A stretch of DNA of 64,000 nt from Gayadomonas joobiniege G7 (GTDB lineage Bacteria > Pseudomonadota > Gammaproteobacteria > Enterobacterales > Alteromonadaceae): NCBI RefSeq assembly GCF_000300815.1, contig NZ_AMRX01000008.1:1-64000 (forward strand), read 5' to 3'. The position numbers and the translations under genes are program-made. The notes beneath the pieces are model-generated. The model did no database searches. It saw nothing but the letters and a program-made list of their open reading frames with translations, and was not told the origin of the DNA. Positions 9,735-18,941 of the stretch are shown piece by piece. Each line of letters starts with the position of its first letter. Position 1 is the first letter of the stretch.

Positions 9735-11090
9735 ATGGAGTTGTTTATCAGTCGGAGTTGTATCGCTGTGAAATTAAATCAGTTTTGGAAAAAGCGTTCG
9801 TTAAAATTTTGGTTAGCCAGTGGTATGTTGTTAACCATTTTGCCATTTGTTACCAGTGTTGTTTTAGGGTATTTCTTTTTTCATGGCAAAGTGTTTAATC
9901 CACTGGCCAATGTTGCAGAAGAGCAAAAAGCCATATTATTACCTTTGACCGAAATTCAACTTTCTTTTTGGCATGTTTCCGAGTCAGTGATTGATTTTGC
10001 CGTTAAACCTGAAGACAAATATGTTGAACAGTACAGAGCGCTAACCGTCAGACTTAACAACGAGCTGCAAAACCTAAAACATAATATGCAGCTGACTTTT
10101 CCGGATAAAAAACGGTTAGAAAGTGATTTAAAAATTGTTGAAGAAGACTGGCTAAGAGTGCAAAACAGTGCTCACGCGCTAATAGCCTCAAGTAAACAAG
10201 TGCAAAGCCCGTTGGTTATCAGTGATGAAGTTATCCAGTTTGAATCAGAAATCGACCGCTTAGGTAACGATTTAGCTACGCTTTACCGAGATCTAGCCAA
10301 TATCAATGAAAATTCCTACTATACCGCGATGCATGCATTGCAGCATTTTGAGTATATGTCACTCGTCGCTATTATTTTGTCTATTTTATTTGGGATTGTA
10401 GGTATTTTTGTTATCAATATTTCGCTTGTCAACAGCCTCAATAAGTTATCTGTTGGAGCTCAAAAGTTCGCTGCTGGTGAAAGTAATGCGGATGTGAAAG
10501 TTCAGATCCCTCATGAATTAGCGGGTGTTGCGAATACCTTTAACCAAATGAAAGAGAAAATATCAGAACAACGAGAAGCTCTGAAAGAGGCTGCATTAAA
10601 AGACGGCTTAACTGGGGTTTACAATCGCCGGCATTTTGACCAGAGCACCGAGGATTGCATCAAGAATGCGCATTTAAAGCAGCATAGTTTGGCTTTATTA
10701 TTGTTAGACATAGATTATTTTAAACGACTGAATGATGAATATGGCCATCAATGTGGAGATTATACGTTAAAGGTGGTTGCAAAAACTGTACTGAAAGAAT
10801 CAGGTTTGCAGAATATTGTCTGTCGATATGGTGGAGAAGAGTTTGCTGTGTTGATCCCGCAAAGCAGTGAAAATTACGCAGTGGAAACGGCTGAACGCAT
10901 CCGACAAGCGATTTCTGATGCCGATATTATACATCAGGAAGTCACTATCACTACAACGGTGAGCATAGGCATTGCTTTGTATCCAGAGCACGGTCGAAAT
11001 TTAGAAAAGCTGATAAAATGTGCGGATATCGCGCTATACCAAGCCAAAGAAAATGGGAGAAATCAGGTTCAAATTTATCGAGCACCGTAA
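9735..11090 (+). CDS. Membrane-bound diguanylate cyclase (GGDEF)
   Basis: 451 residues from ATG 9735. A GTG at 9768 preceded by GGAG gives a 440-residue product with a more typical cytoplasmic leader and may be the real start. Two membrane helices (about 27-50 and 207-230) bracket a mostly helical periplasmic region. A HAMP-like segment (232-285) leads to the GGDEF domain, whose active site reads RYGGEEF (366-370). The signature is compatible with active c-di-GMP synthesis. No RxxD motif is seen at the usual inhibitory site, so product inhibition may be absent. Not obviously in an operon. Confidence 0.9.
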   Translation: MELFISRSCIAVKLNQFWKKRSLKFWLASGMLLTILPFVTSVVLGYFFFHGKVFNPLANVAEEQKAILLPLTEIQLSFWHVSESVIDFAVKPEDKYVEQYRALTVRLNNELQNLKHNMQLTFPDKKRLESDLKIVEEDWLRVQNSAHALIASSKQVQSPLVISDEVIQFESEIDRLGNDLATLYRDLANINENSYYTAMHALQHFEYMSLVAIILSILFGIVGIFVINISLVNSLNKLSVGAQKFAAGESNADVKVQIPHELAGVANTFNQMKEKISEQREALKEAALKDGLTGVYNRRHFDQSTEDCIKNAHLKQHSLALLLLDIDYFKRLNDEYGHQCGDYTLKVVAKTVLKESGLQNIVCRYGGEEFAVLIPQSSENYAVETAERIRQAISDADIIHQEVTITTTVSIGIALYPEHGRNLEKLIKCADIALYQAKENGRNQVQIYRAP

Positions 11091-11125
11091 GCTATTTGCA
11101 TTTAGATAAAATATATGCTCTTATA

Positions 11126-11147
11126 CATATATGTTTTTTCGTATATG
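11126..11147 (+). promoter_or_regulatory. Candidate ars operator before arsC-arsH
   Basis: CATATATG and CGTATATG flank TTTTTT. The reverse complement matches the palindrome in front of acr3 at nearly every position. It covers the first in-frame ATG codons (11115, 11145), which argues that translation starts at 11157. Confidence 0.6.
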
Positions 11148-11156
11148 AGTGAGCGA

Positions 11157-11636
11157 ATGAAAATTTTATATATATGTACCCATAACCGTTGTCGAAGTAT
11201 TTTAAGCGAAGCTGTGACCAATCATTTTGGTAAAGGCGTGTTAGAAGCACGCAGTGCTGGCAGTCAGCCTGTCGGAGAAGTGCATCCACTCTCTATCAAA
11301 TACTTACAAGAAGCAGGGATCGAGACGCAAGGGTTAAAGAGTCAGTCTTGGGATGATTTTGAAGATTTCCAAGCGGACTTAGTGATCACAGTATGTGATA
11401 GTGCTGCTGGTGAAAGCTGTCCGTTATATTTTGGCAAGTGTTTAAAACTGCATTGGGGTCTTGCTGATCCTTCAAAACTCACTGGCAGTGAAGAAGATAT
11501 AAAAGCCGCTTTTGAAGAATGTATAACTATTATAAAAACGAGAGTCGCAAAACTGGCTGAAGTTACTGAGCGATATAAAAACGCCGACGAAAGAGCAGTT
11601 GCTTTAAAAGCGTTAGTGGCCAAAGGTAGTTTATGA
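11157..11636 (+). CDS. arsC: Arsenate reductase, thioredoxin-coupled LMW-PTP type
   Basis: 159 residues from ATG 11157; earlier in-frame ATGs fall within the operator palindrome. The P-loop CTHNRCR (C7 to R13) is the CX5R signature of the low-molecular-weight phosphatase fold. C80 and C88 in [10 protein letters not shown] match the pair used for disulfide relay in pI258-type ArsC, and LADPSK carries the Asp-Pro general acid. It reduces As(V) to As(III), which Acr3 can export. The stop overlaps the arsH start by 4 bp (ATGA), so the two are translationally coupled. Confidence 0.9.
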   Translation: MKILYICTHNRCRSILSEAVTNHFGKGVLEARSAGSQPVGEVHPLSIKYLQEAGIETQGLKSQSWDDFEDFQADLVITVCDSAAGESCPLYFGKCLKLHWGLADPSKLTGSEEDIKAAFEECITIIKTRVAKLAEVTERYKNADERAVALKALVAKGSL

Positions 11637-12355
11637 AAGTTGAATTAAGTAATTTACCCAATATTGACTGTGACAAATTTAAAGTGCCATCCGTAGATCG
11701 GTTTAGCCTTACACAAGAAGTTGAACGTCCTGTTAAAATTTTATTATTATATGGTTCGTTAAGAACTCGAAGTTACAGTCGTTTAGTTATTGAAGAAAGT
11801 GCTCGTTTATTGCAAGCCATGGGAGCCGAAACCAAGATTTTTGATCCCAGTGGTTTACCGCAACCTGATACCGAAGACGAAACTCATGAAAAAGTTAGGG
11901 AATTGCGGGAGCTTATGATGTGGTCGGAAGGGCAGGTCTGGTGTTCGCCAGAACGCCATGGTTCGATAACTGGCATCATGAAAAGTCAAATTGACTGGAT
12001 CCCGTTAAGTTTGGGGGGCGTGCGCCCTACACAAGGAAAAACTTTGGCCGTTATGCAAGTTTGTGGCGGTTCTCAGTCGTTTAACGTGGTTAATCAAATG
12101 CGAATACTAGGTCGTTGGATGCGGATGCTGACTATACCTAACCAATCATCGGTGGCCAAAGCCTTTTTGGAATTTGAAGAAGACGGTCGTATGAAACCTT
12201 CTCCTTATTACAATCGCATTGTTGATGTATTAGAAGAATTGGTTAAATTTACTTTATTAACTCGAAACAATAAAGCGTATCTGGTTGATCGCTATTCGGA
12301 ACGGGTAGAGAGTGCCGATGAAGTGAGTCGTCGGGTCAACCAAAAGCAAATTTAA
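11633..12355 (+). CDS. arsH: ArsH NADPH-dependent FMN reductase
   Basis: 240 residues, the usual ArsH length, with the flavodoxin-like phosphate loop [10 protein letters not shown] and the [10 protein letters not shown] segment typical of the family. Characterised ArsH proteins oxidise trivalent methyl- and aromatic arsenicals using NADPH and FMN; family knowledge. Second gene of the arsC-arsH pair. Its 3' end overlaps the convergent ceramidase-like gene by 4 bp. Confidence 0.92.
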   Translation: MKVELSNLPNIDCDKFKVPSVDRFSLTQEVERPVKILLLYGSLRTRSYSRLVIEESARLLQAMGAETKIFDPSGLPQPDTEDETHEKVRELRELMMWSEGQVWCSPERHGSITGIMKSQIDWIPLSLGGVRPTQGKTLAVMQVCGGSQSFNVVNQMRILGRWMRMLTIPNQSSVAKAFLEFEEDGRMKPSPYYNRIVDVLEELVKFTLLTRNNKAYLVDRYSERVESADEVSRRVNQKQI

Positions 12356-12987
12356 TGTTTGTTAAGCTCGGCAGTTTGTAAATCGAATAACCTTAGCCAG
12401 CACAGATACAATACACCGGCATTAAAACAATGCCATAAAAAGTGCGTGCCTATTTTTAGTTGTTGGCATAAGGTGTAATCAATACTTCTAAATATTAATG
12501 ATAAAATAAAAAGCACAGTGGCGATAGATAGGTATCGATCGGTTCTTTTGTATTGCGATGCGTGAGATATTAAAAAATAAAACATTAAAAATAATGCAGG
12601 AAAGTAACTAATCGACCCGTTAAATGAGTATGGTGAGAAACTCAACAGATAAAAACTCAAAAAAAACAGAACAAAAACCGCGATAACCTTATAAAGGTTA
12701 TGATTTAATACTTGCCTGCAATATAAATAAATAAAACTCAGCTTAAATATATAAATAGGTAATACATCAGCAAACATCGCCCAGCGAGTTGCTAAGGTGT
12801 GAAATAAAAAGCTACCAATTGCAATTAAAATCATCAGTACCGGCAATAAACTCAATTTTTTTTGCTGCCGGATCGCTATCAGTCCTGCTAATAAAAATGC
12901 GATATTTGTCAGTGCATTTAATGGCTCAGACCAAAATGAATAATCGCCTCGCTCACAATAATTAATAACCTGCATATGCCAATTCAC
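12352..12987 (-). CDS. Ceramidase-like multipass membrane protein (CREST superfamily)
   Basis: 211 residues if started at the GTG at 12987, which lies 8 bp after AGGAG; the longest frame begins at 13026. The leader [20 protein letters not shown] matches bacterial ceramidase-domain proteins. Putative metal ligands are the His in [18 protein letters not shown] with its Asp and the two His in [10 protein letters not shown]. About seven membrane helices. Members hydrolyse amides in lipids, but the bacterial branch is little characterised, so the substrate here is inference. Confidence 0.75.
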   Translation of the reverse strand: MNWHMQVINYCERGDYSFWSEPLNALTNIAFLLAGLIAIRQQKKLSLLPVLMILIAIGSFLFHTLATRWAMFADVLPIYIFKLSFIYLYCRQVLNHNLYKVIAVFVLFFLSFYLLSFSPYSFNGSISYFPALFLMFYFLISHASQYKRTDRYLSIATVLFILSLIFRSIDYTLCQQLKIGTHFLWHCFNAGVLYLCWLRLFDLQTAELNKH

Positions 12988-13053
12988 TATAACAACTCCT
13001 AGAATATTCGAACAAAGCAGGTTCAATTACGCCAAGGCTGGTTAAGTTGTCAC

Positions 13054-13098
13054 TGAGCACCCTAATCGATCCACCCATAGTCGGCATAATAGAGCCAC
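13054..13098 (-). repeat. IS21 left-end transposase-binding repeats
   Basis: Two copies (13054-13074 and about 13078-13098) of the GTGGMTCNATTA-type motif in the orientation of the outer end. They match the right-end repeats in inverted orientation. Confidence 0.75.
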
Positions 13099-13164
13099 TT
13101 TAAAGTGTCATTTTTACCCTCAAACAGGGTTATTTTTAGCGTCTTTTTAGACCGTTTTCAATGG

Positions 13165-13917
13165 TTATTTTCCCTCCCTTTTTTCATGTCTGAGTGAGCG
13201 GTAGCTTTCTCCTTCTAAGATCAGGCGATAAGCATTATGTCGAAGCCGATCTAATGTTGCTGCGCCAAGCAGTTTATTTGGGAAGGCATCACCCCATTCG
13301 CTGAAGTCTAAATTACTGGTGATAATGGTTGCTCCACGTTCATAACGCTCATCTATTAGATCATGGATATCTTCATCTTGAGGTGACTTTAGCGGCTTTA
13401 AGCCGAAGTCATCGATGATTAATAGCGGTACTTTGACCAGTGTTTGGAATCTCCGATCATAAGTATTCGTGGCGCGGGCTTGGTGTAAGTATGAGAGTAA
13501 TTTGGCTTGCGTATAAAAAGCCACATCGTAACCCTGTTGTACCGCATAGTGCCCAATGGCTTGGGCTAGATGGCTTTTGCCTGTACCACATGGCCCAGCT
13601 ATCAGCAGAGCGACTTTTTCTTCAATAAACTGGCAACTTGCCAGCTCATGTATCATCGCTTGGTTAAGCTTTGGATTGAAGTTTAAATCGAAGCTTTCAA
13701 GCGTTTTATTACTTCTAAAGCCCGCTCGACGCAGGCGACTGGCGTATTTTTTTTGATCACGACGGGCAACCTCATCTTGGATCAACAGAGCTAAGAATTC
13801 GGGATAGCTAAGTTGTCCAGCTATCGCTTCTCGATTGCGCTGTGCAAGTGTTTCGGTCATACCTGATAGGCGTAATTGCTTGAGTAATGGGGTAAGCTCT
13901 GGGATAGGGTTTTGCAT
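13165..13917 (-). CDS. istB: IS21 ATP-binding helper protein IstB
   Basis: 250 residues with a DnaA/DnaC-like AAA+ fold: Walker A GPCGTGKSH, Walker B LLIIDDFGL and the TSNLDFSEW sensor segment. IstB oligomerises on target DNA and activates the IstA transposase. This reading frame looks intact, in contrast to istA. It starts 21 bp downstream of the istA stop. Confidence 0.95.
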   Translation of the reverse strand: MQNPIPELTPLLKQLRLSGMTETLAQRNREAIAGQLSYPEFLALLIQDEVARRDQKKYASRLRRAGFRSNKTLESFDLNFNPKLNQAMIHELASCQFIEEKVALLIAGPCGTGKSHLAQAIGHYAVQQGYDVAFYTQAKLLSYLHQARATNTYDRRFQTLVKVPLLIIDDFGLKPLKSPQDEDIHDLIDERYERGATIITSNLDFSEWGDAFPNKLLGAATLDRLRHNAYRLILEGESYRSLRHEKREGK

Positions 13918-13938
13918 AATTAAGTCCTTTTTTGTTAT

Positions 13939-15479
13939 TTAGTGGGTGAAGAAGTTTTTAAGATCACGGTTAAATCGACCATTACCTGTATAGCTTTCAG
14001 CAAGTTCGTCGAAGCTTTTTTCAGGGCAAGATTGCTGGTCGAGACCTTTTTCGAGAATTTGTTTGACGGTGTTATAACGCACATTATCGAAGGTTAAGGC
14101 ACGTTCACACGCCGCTTCTAAGCGCTTTTCGCCATAGCGTTTGGAGAAGCTAATAATGCCTTGTGCAGCACGTAAATTATCGAGTACCTTGTGGCTGAAC
14201 AAGCGCTCTATAAATACCAAGCAGTTATCACCAATGGCCGCAGCTTGCTTTAAACACCATTGTGGGTCACGCATTTTATAAGCACTGGCATTGGGCGGTA
14301 GATGCTCATCTAACGTTGAGCGTTGGCCTGGCTGTTTCAGGGCTGGGTGAATGGCTTTAAGTTCATGGCTTTGATAAACCCTGATAGTTGTTTGGCTCAC
14401 TTTTAACCATAAGGTTTGGTGCACAAGCTGATAAGGTACGGATTAGCGGCATTTAGCAAACTGGACATGGCAATCACCATGAACTTTAACTTGTACCCAT
14501 TGCGCTAATTCTGGCGGAACATCAGGTAATGCTTTGAGTAAATGCTTTTCGGTTTCAACAAAGCGTTTGAGTGGCGCTTCTCGTGTTGTACCATGAATGC
14601 GGTTGCCTGCCTCGCTCATTAACCACGCTTTGAGCTGCTGGTTGGCATCGGTGATATGCCTAAACTCTCTGAGCGGCACGAAATTGTTTTTCACGTATTT
14701 CACATTTGATTCAACGCGCCCTTTCTTTTGTGGATCTCTCACAGGGCAAGGGGCGATAAGGAAGCCGTATTCCTCAGCGCAATCACCATAAGCACGTTGA
14801 ACTTCAGGATCGTGATAACAAGCTTTGGTGATTGCACATTTAGGGTTGTCGATTATCACACGCTGAGGTAAGCCGTTAAACCATTCAAATGCATGGCGGT
14901 GGCAAGCCAGCCAAGTCATCACGCTTTGATCCCAAATGAATTCGGCATACATATGGCGACTCCATAAGAGCGTCATCACGAAGATCCAACTTTTGCGTAT
15001 TTCGCCTGTGGTTTCATCAACCAACTTCGGTCCAGCCCCGAAGTCAACTTGCGCACTGCCCCCAGGAGCAAACTCAATCACCGTGGTCACAACAGGATCG
15101 GCTGCTTTGAGCTTATTTAATAGCGCCTAAGTGATGAGTAGCTACCAGTGAAGCCATGTTTACGCACAAGTGCGTTATAGATGGTCGTATATTGGATGCC
15201 ATCTTCAAGCTAAGCTTTAACCTCATCGTGATAAGGCTCGGTTAATGACGTTGTTGATGACTTAGCGGCGGGTTTACCAAGAACTGCCGCTAATTGTGCA
15301 TCATCAGGCAGGGTAAGATCAGGGTTAAGCCAGCCTTGTGCTTTGGCAGTTTTCCTTAACCCGCTGAGTTTATATCTTCCCATCAGGCCGCTATCAGCGA
15401 TGGTGCGATTAGATTCACCCATTCTCATCCGAACGAGTACATGACGATATTGATACATTTCAAACCTCCGGTTTGCCAT
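13939..15479 (-). pseudogene. istA: istA transposase gene, broken by two stops and a frameshift
   Basis: The frame from ATG 15479 (MANRRFEMYQYRHVL) encodes an IS21 transposase in three pieces. First, TAG at 15212-15210 replaces what is normally a Trp codon (K-A-stop-L-E-D-G-I-Q). Second, a 1-base loss near 15117-15120 shifts the frame after SSLRRY. Third, TAA at 14445-14443 replaces Tyr in C-R-(Y)-S-V-P-Y-Q. Reading through all three restores a normal-looking IstA with the DDE core (VDFG, IIDNPK, KGRVESNVK). With three independent lesions the copy cannot make its own transposase. Confidence 0.9.
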
Positions 15480-15560
15480 AGCGTGATCTCCTGATCTTGA
15501 GTACAAAAGATCAACGATACACAAAATTAAACAGAAGTTTGAGGGGAAATAACGACCTAA

Positions 15561-15681
15561 GTGGCTCGTTTATGGCGACAACAGCATGGCTCGATTACGG
15601 TGACTATCCGGTGGATCGATTATGCTGCGCATTAGGTGGCTCGATTATGGTGAACATCAAATGGCTCTATATGGGTGCTCA
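15561..15681 (+). repeat. IS21 right end: five repeats at a 25-bp period
   Basis: Units start at 15561, 15586, 15611, 15636 and 15661 and read like GTGGCTCGATTATGGTGAC with a few changes each. IS21 elements carry multiple terminal repeats bound by the transposase; an exact 25-bp period keeps sites on a similar face of the helix. Confidence 0.85.
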
Positions 15682-15969
15682 TTAACAGGCATATAGTATT
15701 GCAGCAATTGAACCTGCTGATGTACCGCTAACTACATCCGGTTTTATCCCTTCTTCTTCGAGTGCTTTAAGTACCCCAAGATGCATGAATCCACGTATAC
15801 CACCGCCGCCGAAAGCAATCCCTAGCTCATACTTGCCATGTGCTGGCGTTGTGGCTGCATTAAGGTCTTCATAAACATTTGGAGACGAACATGCTATTAA
15901 ACTGGCTACAACTGTAGAAACGCTCAGACTTTTTAACATCAATTTTTTGCCAAATTGTTGAATATCCAT
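15682..15969 (-). pseudogene. Patatin-like phospholipase lipoprotein, N-terminal half
   Basis: 95 codons starting with a lipoprotein signal (ASLIAC). The patatin oxyanion loop FGGGGIRGF and the nucleophile motif GTSAGS follow. The frame ends after ILYAC at the edge of the IS21 element. The missing part is found at 24872-25492: joining the two at a shared GCCT restores ILYASGMSL in frame. This half lies at the left end of the island, its other half at the right end, in circularly permuted order. Confidence 0.85.
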
Positions 15970-16111
15970 AATGTGAACCTCTTTAATTTTGTTGAGTTAG
16001 TCGCTAGCGGAGTAAATTTATTGCATGCTACTGTTGATGGAAGTATCGTTAAGAGGGCTAAACTATAGCTATCGCAATGATGCATAAATAGGCTGATTAA
16101 TCTTTAATAAA

Positions 16112-16130
16112 TGCCTATTTGTATCAATTT
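16112..16130 (+). promoter_or_regulatory. AraC-regulator site, upstream copy
   Basis: TGCCTATTTGTATCAATTT lies 20 bp before the araC start codon. The same 19 bp occurs in reverse orientation at 17077-17095, downstream of araC. One copy before the regulator and one before the next gene is the pattern of an auto- and cross-regulated locus. Confidence 0.65.
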
Positions 16131-16149
16131 TTATTATTTAAGTAGAAAC

Positions 16150-17040
16150 ATGACACATAGAATAAAACAACTAGTAGAGAGTCAGATCACTGAAGACGGT
16201 ATGATCGAAACGGGAATCAAAGGTGTCAGTCTGTTCAGGGTGACGCAAGCAACGCCCTGTGCACCAGCGGTTTATGAACCTACCGTGATCGTGATATTAA
16301 ATGGCAAAAAAGAAGCGATTCTCAACGGCGAGCATTATGTCTACGATAATAGCCAATATATGTGCTGTACAGTGTCTCTACCTGTTGAAGCGGGTACTCC
16401 TGAAGCTTCGCCAGAAGATCCATTGTTGGGGGTCTATATCTCTCTGAATACTAAGGTGATGACTGAGCTGAGTATTGAGATAGAAAGAACTGCGGGCGCG
16501 ATAAAGTTACCGAAAAGTAGTTCACAGCCACCTGGTATGTCACTGGCGAACTGGGATAACAACTTTTCCGATACGCTACTAAGATTACTTCAACTGGGCG
16601 AGAACACAGTAGATGCAGCCATCTTGGGTGAAAGTCGCTTGCGCGAGTTTTACTACGCGGTATTGAAAGGTGATGCGGGGATCGCGACAAGAAGAGCATT
16701 TGGTATTGGCAACGAAATCGCCAAGTCAATTGAATACCTATCACTTAACCTTAGTAAGAACGTCACCATCGATGAGCTCGCTTCTTTGGTTGGTATGAGC
16801 CGCGCAGTTTTCCATCGCAAATTCAAACAAGCAACTCGGATGTCTCCTATCCAGTTTATGAAATCGACGCGTTTAAATAAAGCAGCCATGAAGATAGCAG
16901 CGGGGATGACCGTCAACGAAGCTGCAATGGCGGTTGGGTATGTCAGCTCCTCTCAATTTAGTCGTGAGTTTAAACGCATGTACGGTCAATCACCGAAGCA
17001 ATGGGGTCAATCAAAGGGTTTAATTGAGAACATTGCTTAG
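16150..17040 (+). CDS. AraC-family transcriptional regulator
   Basis: 296 residues from ATG 16150. An earlier in-frame ATG at 16111 coincides with the 19-bp operator and is unlikely to be used. The N-terminal half (about 10-150) is an AraC_N ligand-binding domain of the YqhC-like group. The C-terminal 100 residues hold two helix-turn-helix motifs (TIDELASLVGMSRAVFHRKF and VNEAAMAVGYVSSSQFSREF). YqhC-type regulators respond to aldehydes and control neighbouring oxidoreductases; the SDR gene two positions downstream fits that theme. Target assignment is inference from the paired 19-bp sites. Confidence 0.9.
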   Translation: MTHRIKQLVESQITEDGMIETGIKGVSLFRVTQATPCAPAVYEPTVIVILNGKKEAILNGEHYVYDNSQYMCCTVSLPVEAGTPEASPEDPLLGVYISLNTKVMTELSIEIERTAGAIKLPKSSSQPPGMSLANWDNNFSDTLLRLLQLGENTVDAAILGESRLREFYYAVLKGDAGIATRRAFGIGNEIAKSIEYLSLNLSKNVTIDELASLVGMSRAVFHRKFKQATRMSPIQFMKSTRLNKAAMKIAAGMTVNEAAMAVGYVSSSQFSREFKRMYGQSPKQWGQSKGLIENIA

Positions 17041-17076
17041 TTAAATAGCTATTTAATTACCTACCTTTAAAATACG

Positions 17077-17095
17077 AAATTGATACAAATAGGCA
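17077..17095 (-). promoter_or_regulatory. AraC-regulator site, downstream copy
   Basis: AAATTGATACAAATAGGCA is the exact reverse complement of the site at 16112-16130. It sits 83 bp before the FISUMP gene start, in position to control the FISUMP-SDR pair. Confidence 0.65.
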
Positions 17096-17177
17096 ATTTT
17101 TAAAGAGTATTTCGCCTAGTTTAGATACAGAGTAATAGATACAGTAACCTCATAATACCGATGAAAGGTTACTTGTC

Positions 17178-17876
17178 GTGAAAAAGCTCATTTTATCTAT
17201 AGGAGTCAGTATGGTTTTTGCTGCTACAATCTCTGCCAATGACATCAACAAAGCACTATATCAACTGAAAAATACAGTGCAGGACGCGGAAGGCAATATC
17301 TATCGAACGGTGACGATTGGTGAGCAGGTTTGGTTAGCAGAAGGATTAAGAAGTACCAAGTTCCAAGATGGTTCAGCCGTCAGATCTGGCGTTATTCCCA
17401 ACGATGACGAAACTAACTTGCTGAAATATGGCCGACTCTACAACTGGCACGACGTTGCTGATGAAAGAAACTTATGTCCAGAAGGTTGGAGAGTTGCTAC
17501 CGATGAAGATTGGAAGACACTTGAGCGAACTATTGGGATGTCTGAAGAGGAGCTTCATCAAGAAGGTTGGCGTGGAGGTGACCAAGAGCTTGGTTTACAA
17601 CTAAAAGAAGCACAAGCGGATGGTCCGTTTAAGAAAGTAGATCAGTCACTCGTTAACAAGCATAACTTCTTTGCAAGACCAGCTGGTGTCAAGTGGAACG
17701 GTTGGTATATCACACAAGGGGCTTACACCGAATTTTGGACCGCAAATAGCGCTTCTGACACTAAAGGTATTATCCGCACACTAGCATACTCCTGGTGGAA
17801 TGCACATAAAGGCGAAATTCGTCGCGCTACCAGCTCAAAAGAGTATATGTTCAGTGTTCGCTGCGTGAAGATTTAA
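17178..17876 (+). CDS. Secreted FISUMP-domain protein
   Basis: 232 residues from GTG 17178, which follows AAAGG. A signal peptide ends near residue 20 (SAND). The rest matches the Fibrobacter succinogenes major paralogous domain: D-A-E-G-N-I-Y, TIGEQVWLAEGL, RLYNWHDV, CPEGWRVATDEDW and a C-terminal SVRCVK. The domain is common in Bacteroidetes and scattered in marine proteobacteria; its function is not established. Its position downstream of araC and upstream of an SDR suggests an accessory, possibly transferred, module. Confidence 0.82.
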   Translation: MKKLILSIGVSMVFAATISANDINKALYQLKNTVQDAEGNIYRTVTIGEQVWLAEGLRSTKFQDGSAVRSGVIPNDDETNLLKYGRLYNWHDVADERNLCPEGWRVATDEDWKTLERTIGMSEEELHQEGWRGGDQELGLQLKEAQADGPFKKVDQSLVNKHNFFARPAGVKWNGWYITQGAYTEFWTANSASDTKGIIRTLAYSWWNAHKGEIRRATSSKEYMFSVRCVKI

Positions 17877-17950
17877 CGAACTGGTCTCTTAGTAAAAAAT
17901 GCTATCAATAATGTCGGTAGCTCTTCCATTTCTAACAATAGGTATTTTAT

Positions 17951-18880
17951 ATGACTCATTCTTCAATCCTTATTACAGGTGCAAACTCTGGACTTGGGTT
18001 CGAAGCGGCAAGGCAGCTTGCTCAACAAGAAGGTGTTGGCAAAATCATTTTGGCCTGTCGTAACCAAACACGAGCACAAGAAGCGCTTCAACGCTTAGAG
18101 AATCTTACCGGCAAAAAGATTTTTGAAATCTTAATTGTTGATGTGAGTAACTTAGGGTCATGTCAAGCAGCAGCTGAAAACCTTAGCACTAACATCGACA
18201 GTATGATTTTGAACGCAGGTGGGGGCGGTGGAACTGAACCAACAAAACTAACCAAAGATGGCTCTATGTTTATTTTTTCAGCTAACGTGTTAGGGCATGT
18301 TCACTTCACCGATCTTCTAATGAAAAATGGTCAGTTATCCAAAAAAGGAACGGTAATGTATGTAGCTAGTTTTGCTGCAAGAGGTGCACCTGAAGTTGGT
18401 GCTGCTAAGCCTCCCATTAATGATGGCTCTATTGAGGAGTGGACATCGGTAGTTAATGGTGAAAAGTTTGCCGATAACAAGACTTATACTGACATCTACG
18501 GCTCCGTTAAGCTCATGGGTGCAATGTGGACGATGAGCATGGCTAGAAAACACCCTCAAATGCGCTTTGTCACCGTTGATCCAGGTATGGCGCGAGGTAC
18601 TTCGGGAACGGCTACCCTACCTTGGCATCAACGCTGGACTATGAATACAGCTATGTGGGTTATGCAACTGCTAGGTAAGGCACACTCTGTCGATGTCGGT
18701 GCAAAACGTTACGTAGATGTACTGCTGAACGATGATAACTTTAAATCTGGTATTTGGTGGGGTAGCGAGAAAGGGCTTACAGGAAAATTGGCTAATCAAG
18801 TAACACATTGGCCTGAAATCATTGGCAAGGAGTTAGCCCAAGACAATGCAAATATTGTTATTCATGAGTTTATCAAATGA
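17951..18880 (+). CDS. Short-chain dehydrogenase/reductase
   Basis: 309 residues with the NAD(P)-binding motif TGANSGLG (9-16), an NAG motif (88-90) and the catalytic YxxxK as YGSVK (Y183, K187). The length and the C-terminal extension resemble protochlorophyllide-reductase-like or retinol-dehydrogenase-like SDRs, so the substrate is probably a lipophilic carbonyl; that is inference. It lies 74 bp after the FISUMP gene, in the same orientation. Confidence 0.85.
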   Translation: MTHSSILITGANSGLGFEAARQLAQQEGVGKIILACRNQTRAQEALQRLENLTGKKIFEILIVDVSNLGSCQAAAENLSTNIDSMILNAGGGGGTEPTKLTKDGSMFIFSANVLGHVHFTDLLMKNGQLSKKGTVMYVASFAARGAPEVGAAKPPINDGSIEEWTSVVNGEKFADNKTYTDIYGSVKLMGAMWTMSMARKHPQMRFVTVDPGMARGTSGTATLPWHQRWTMNTAMWVMQLLGKAHSVDVGAKRYVDVLLNDDNFKSGIWWGSEKGLTGKLANQVTHWPEIIGKELAQDNANIVIHEFIK

Positions 18881-18941
18881 TAGAGAGTTGGCTTAAGAAT
18901 ATTGGCATCTTGTATCAGTATTCCTTACCTCTTTTAACTGC

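Larger units (their letters stand above)
13054..15681 (-). mobile_element. IS21-family insertion sequence with defective istA
   Basis: Ends begin TGAGCACCC and finish GGGTGCTCA, with TG...CA tips as in IS21. It carries the istA-istB gene pair on the minus strand. The right end holds five copies of a 20-bp motif at an exact 25-bp period; the left end holds two. No target-site duplication is seen: left flank ends GTCAC, right flank begins TTAAC. This implies that at least one flank was rearranged after insertion. The right end abuts a truncated patatin gene. Confidence 0.88.
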
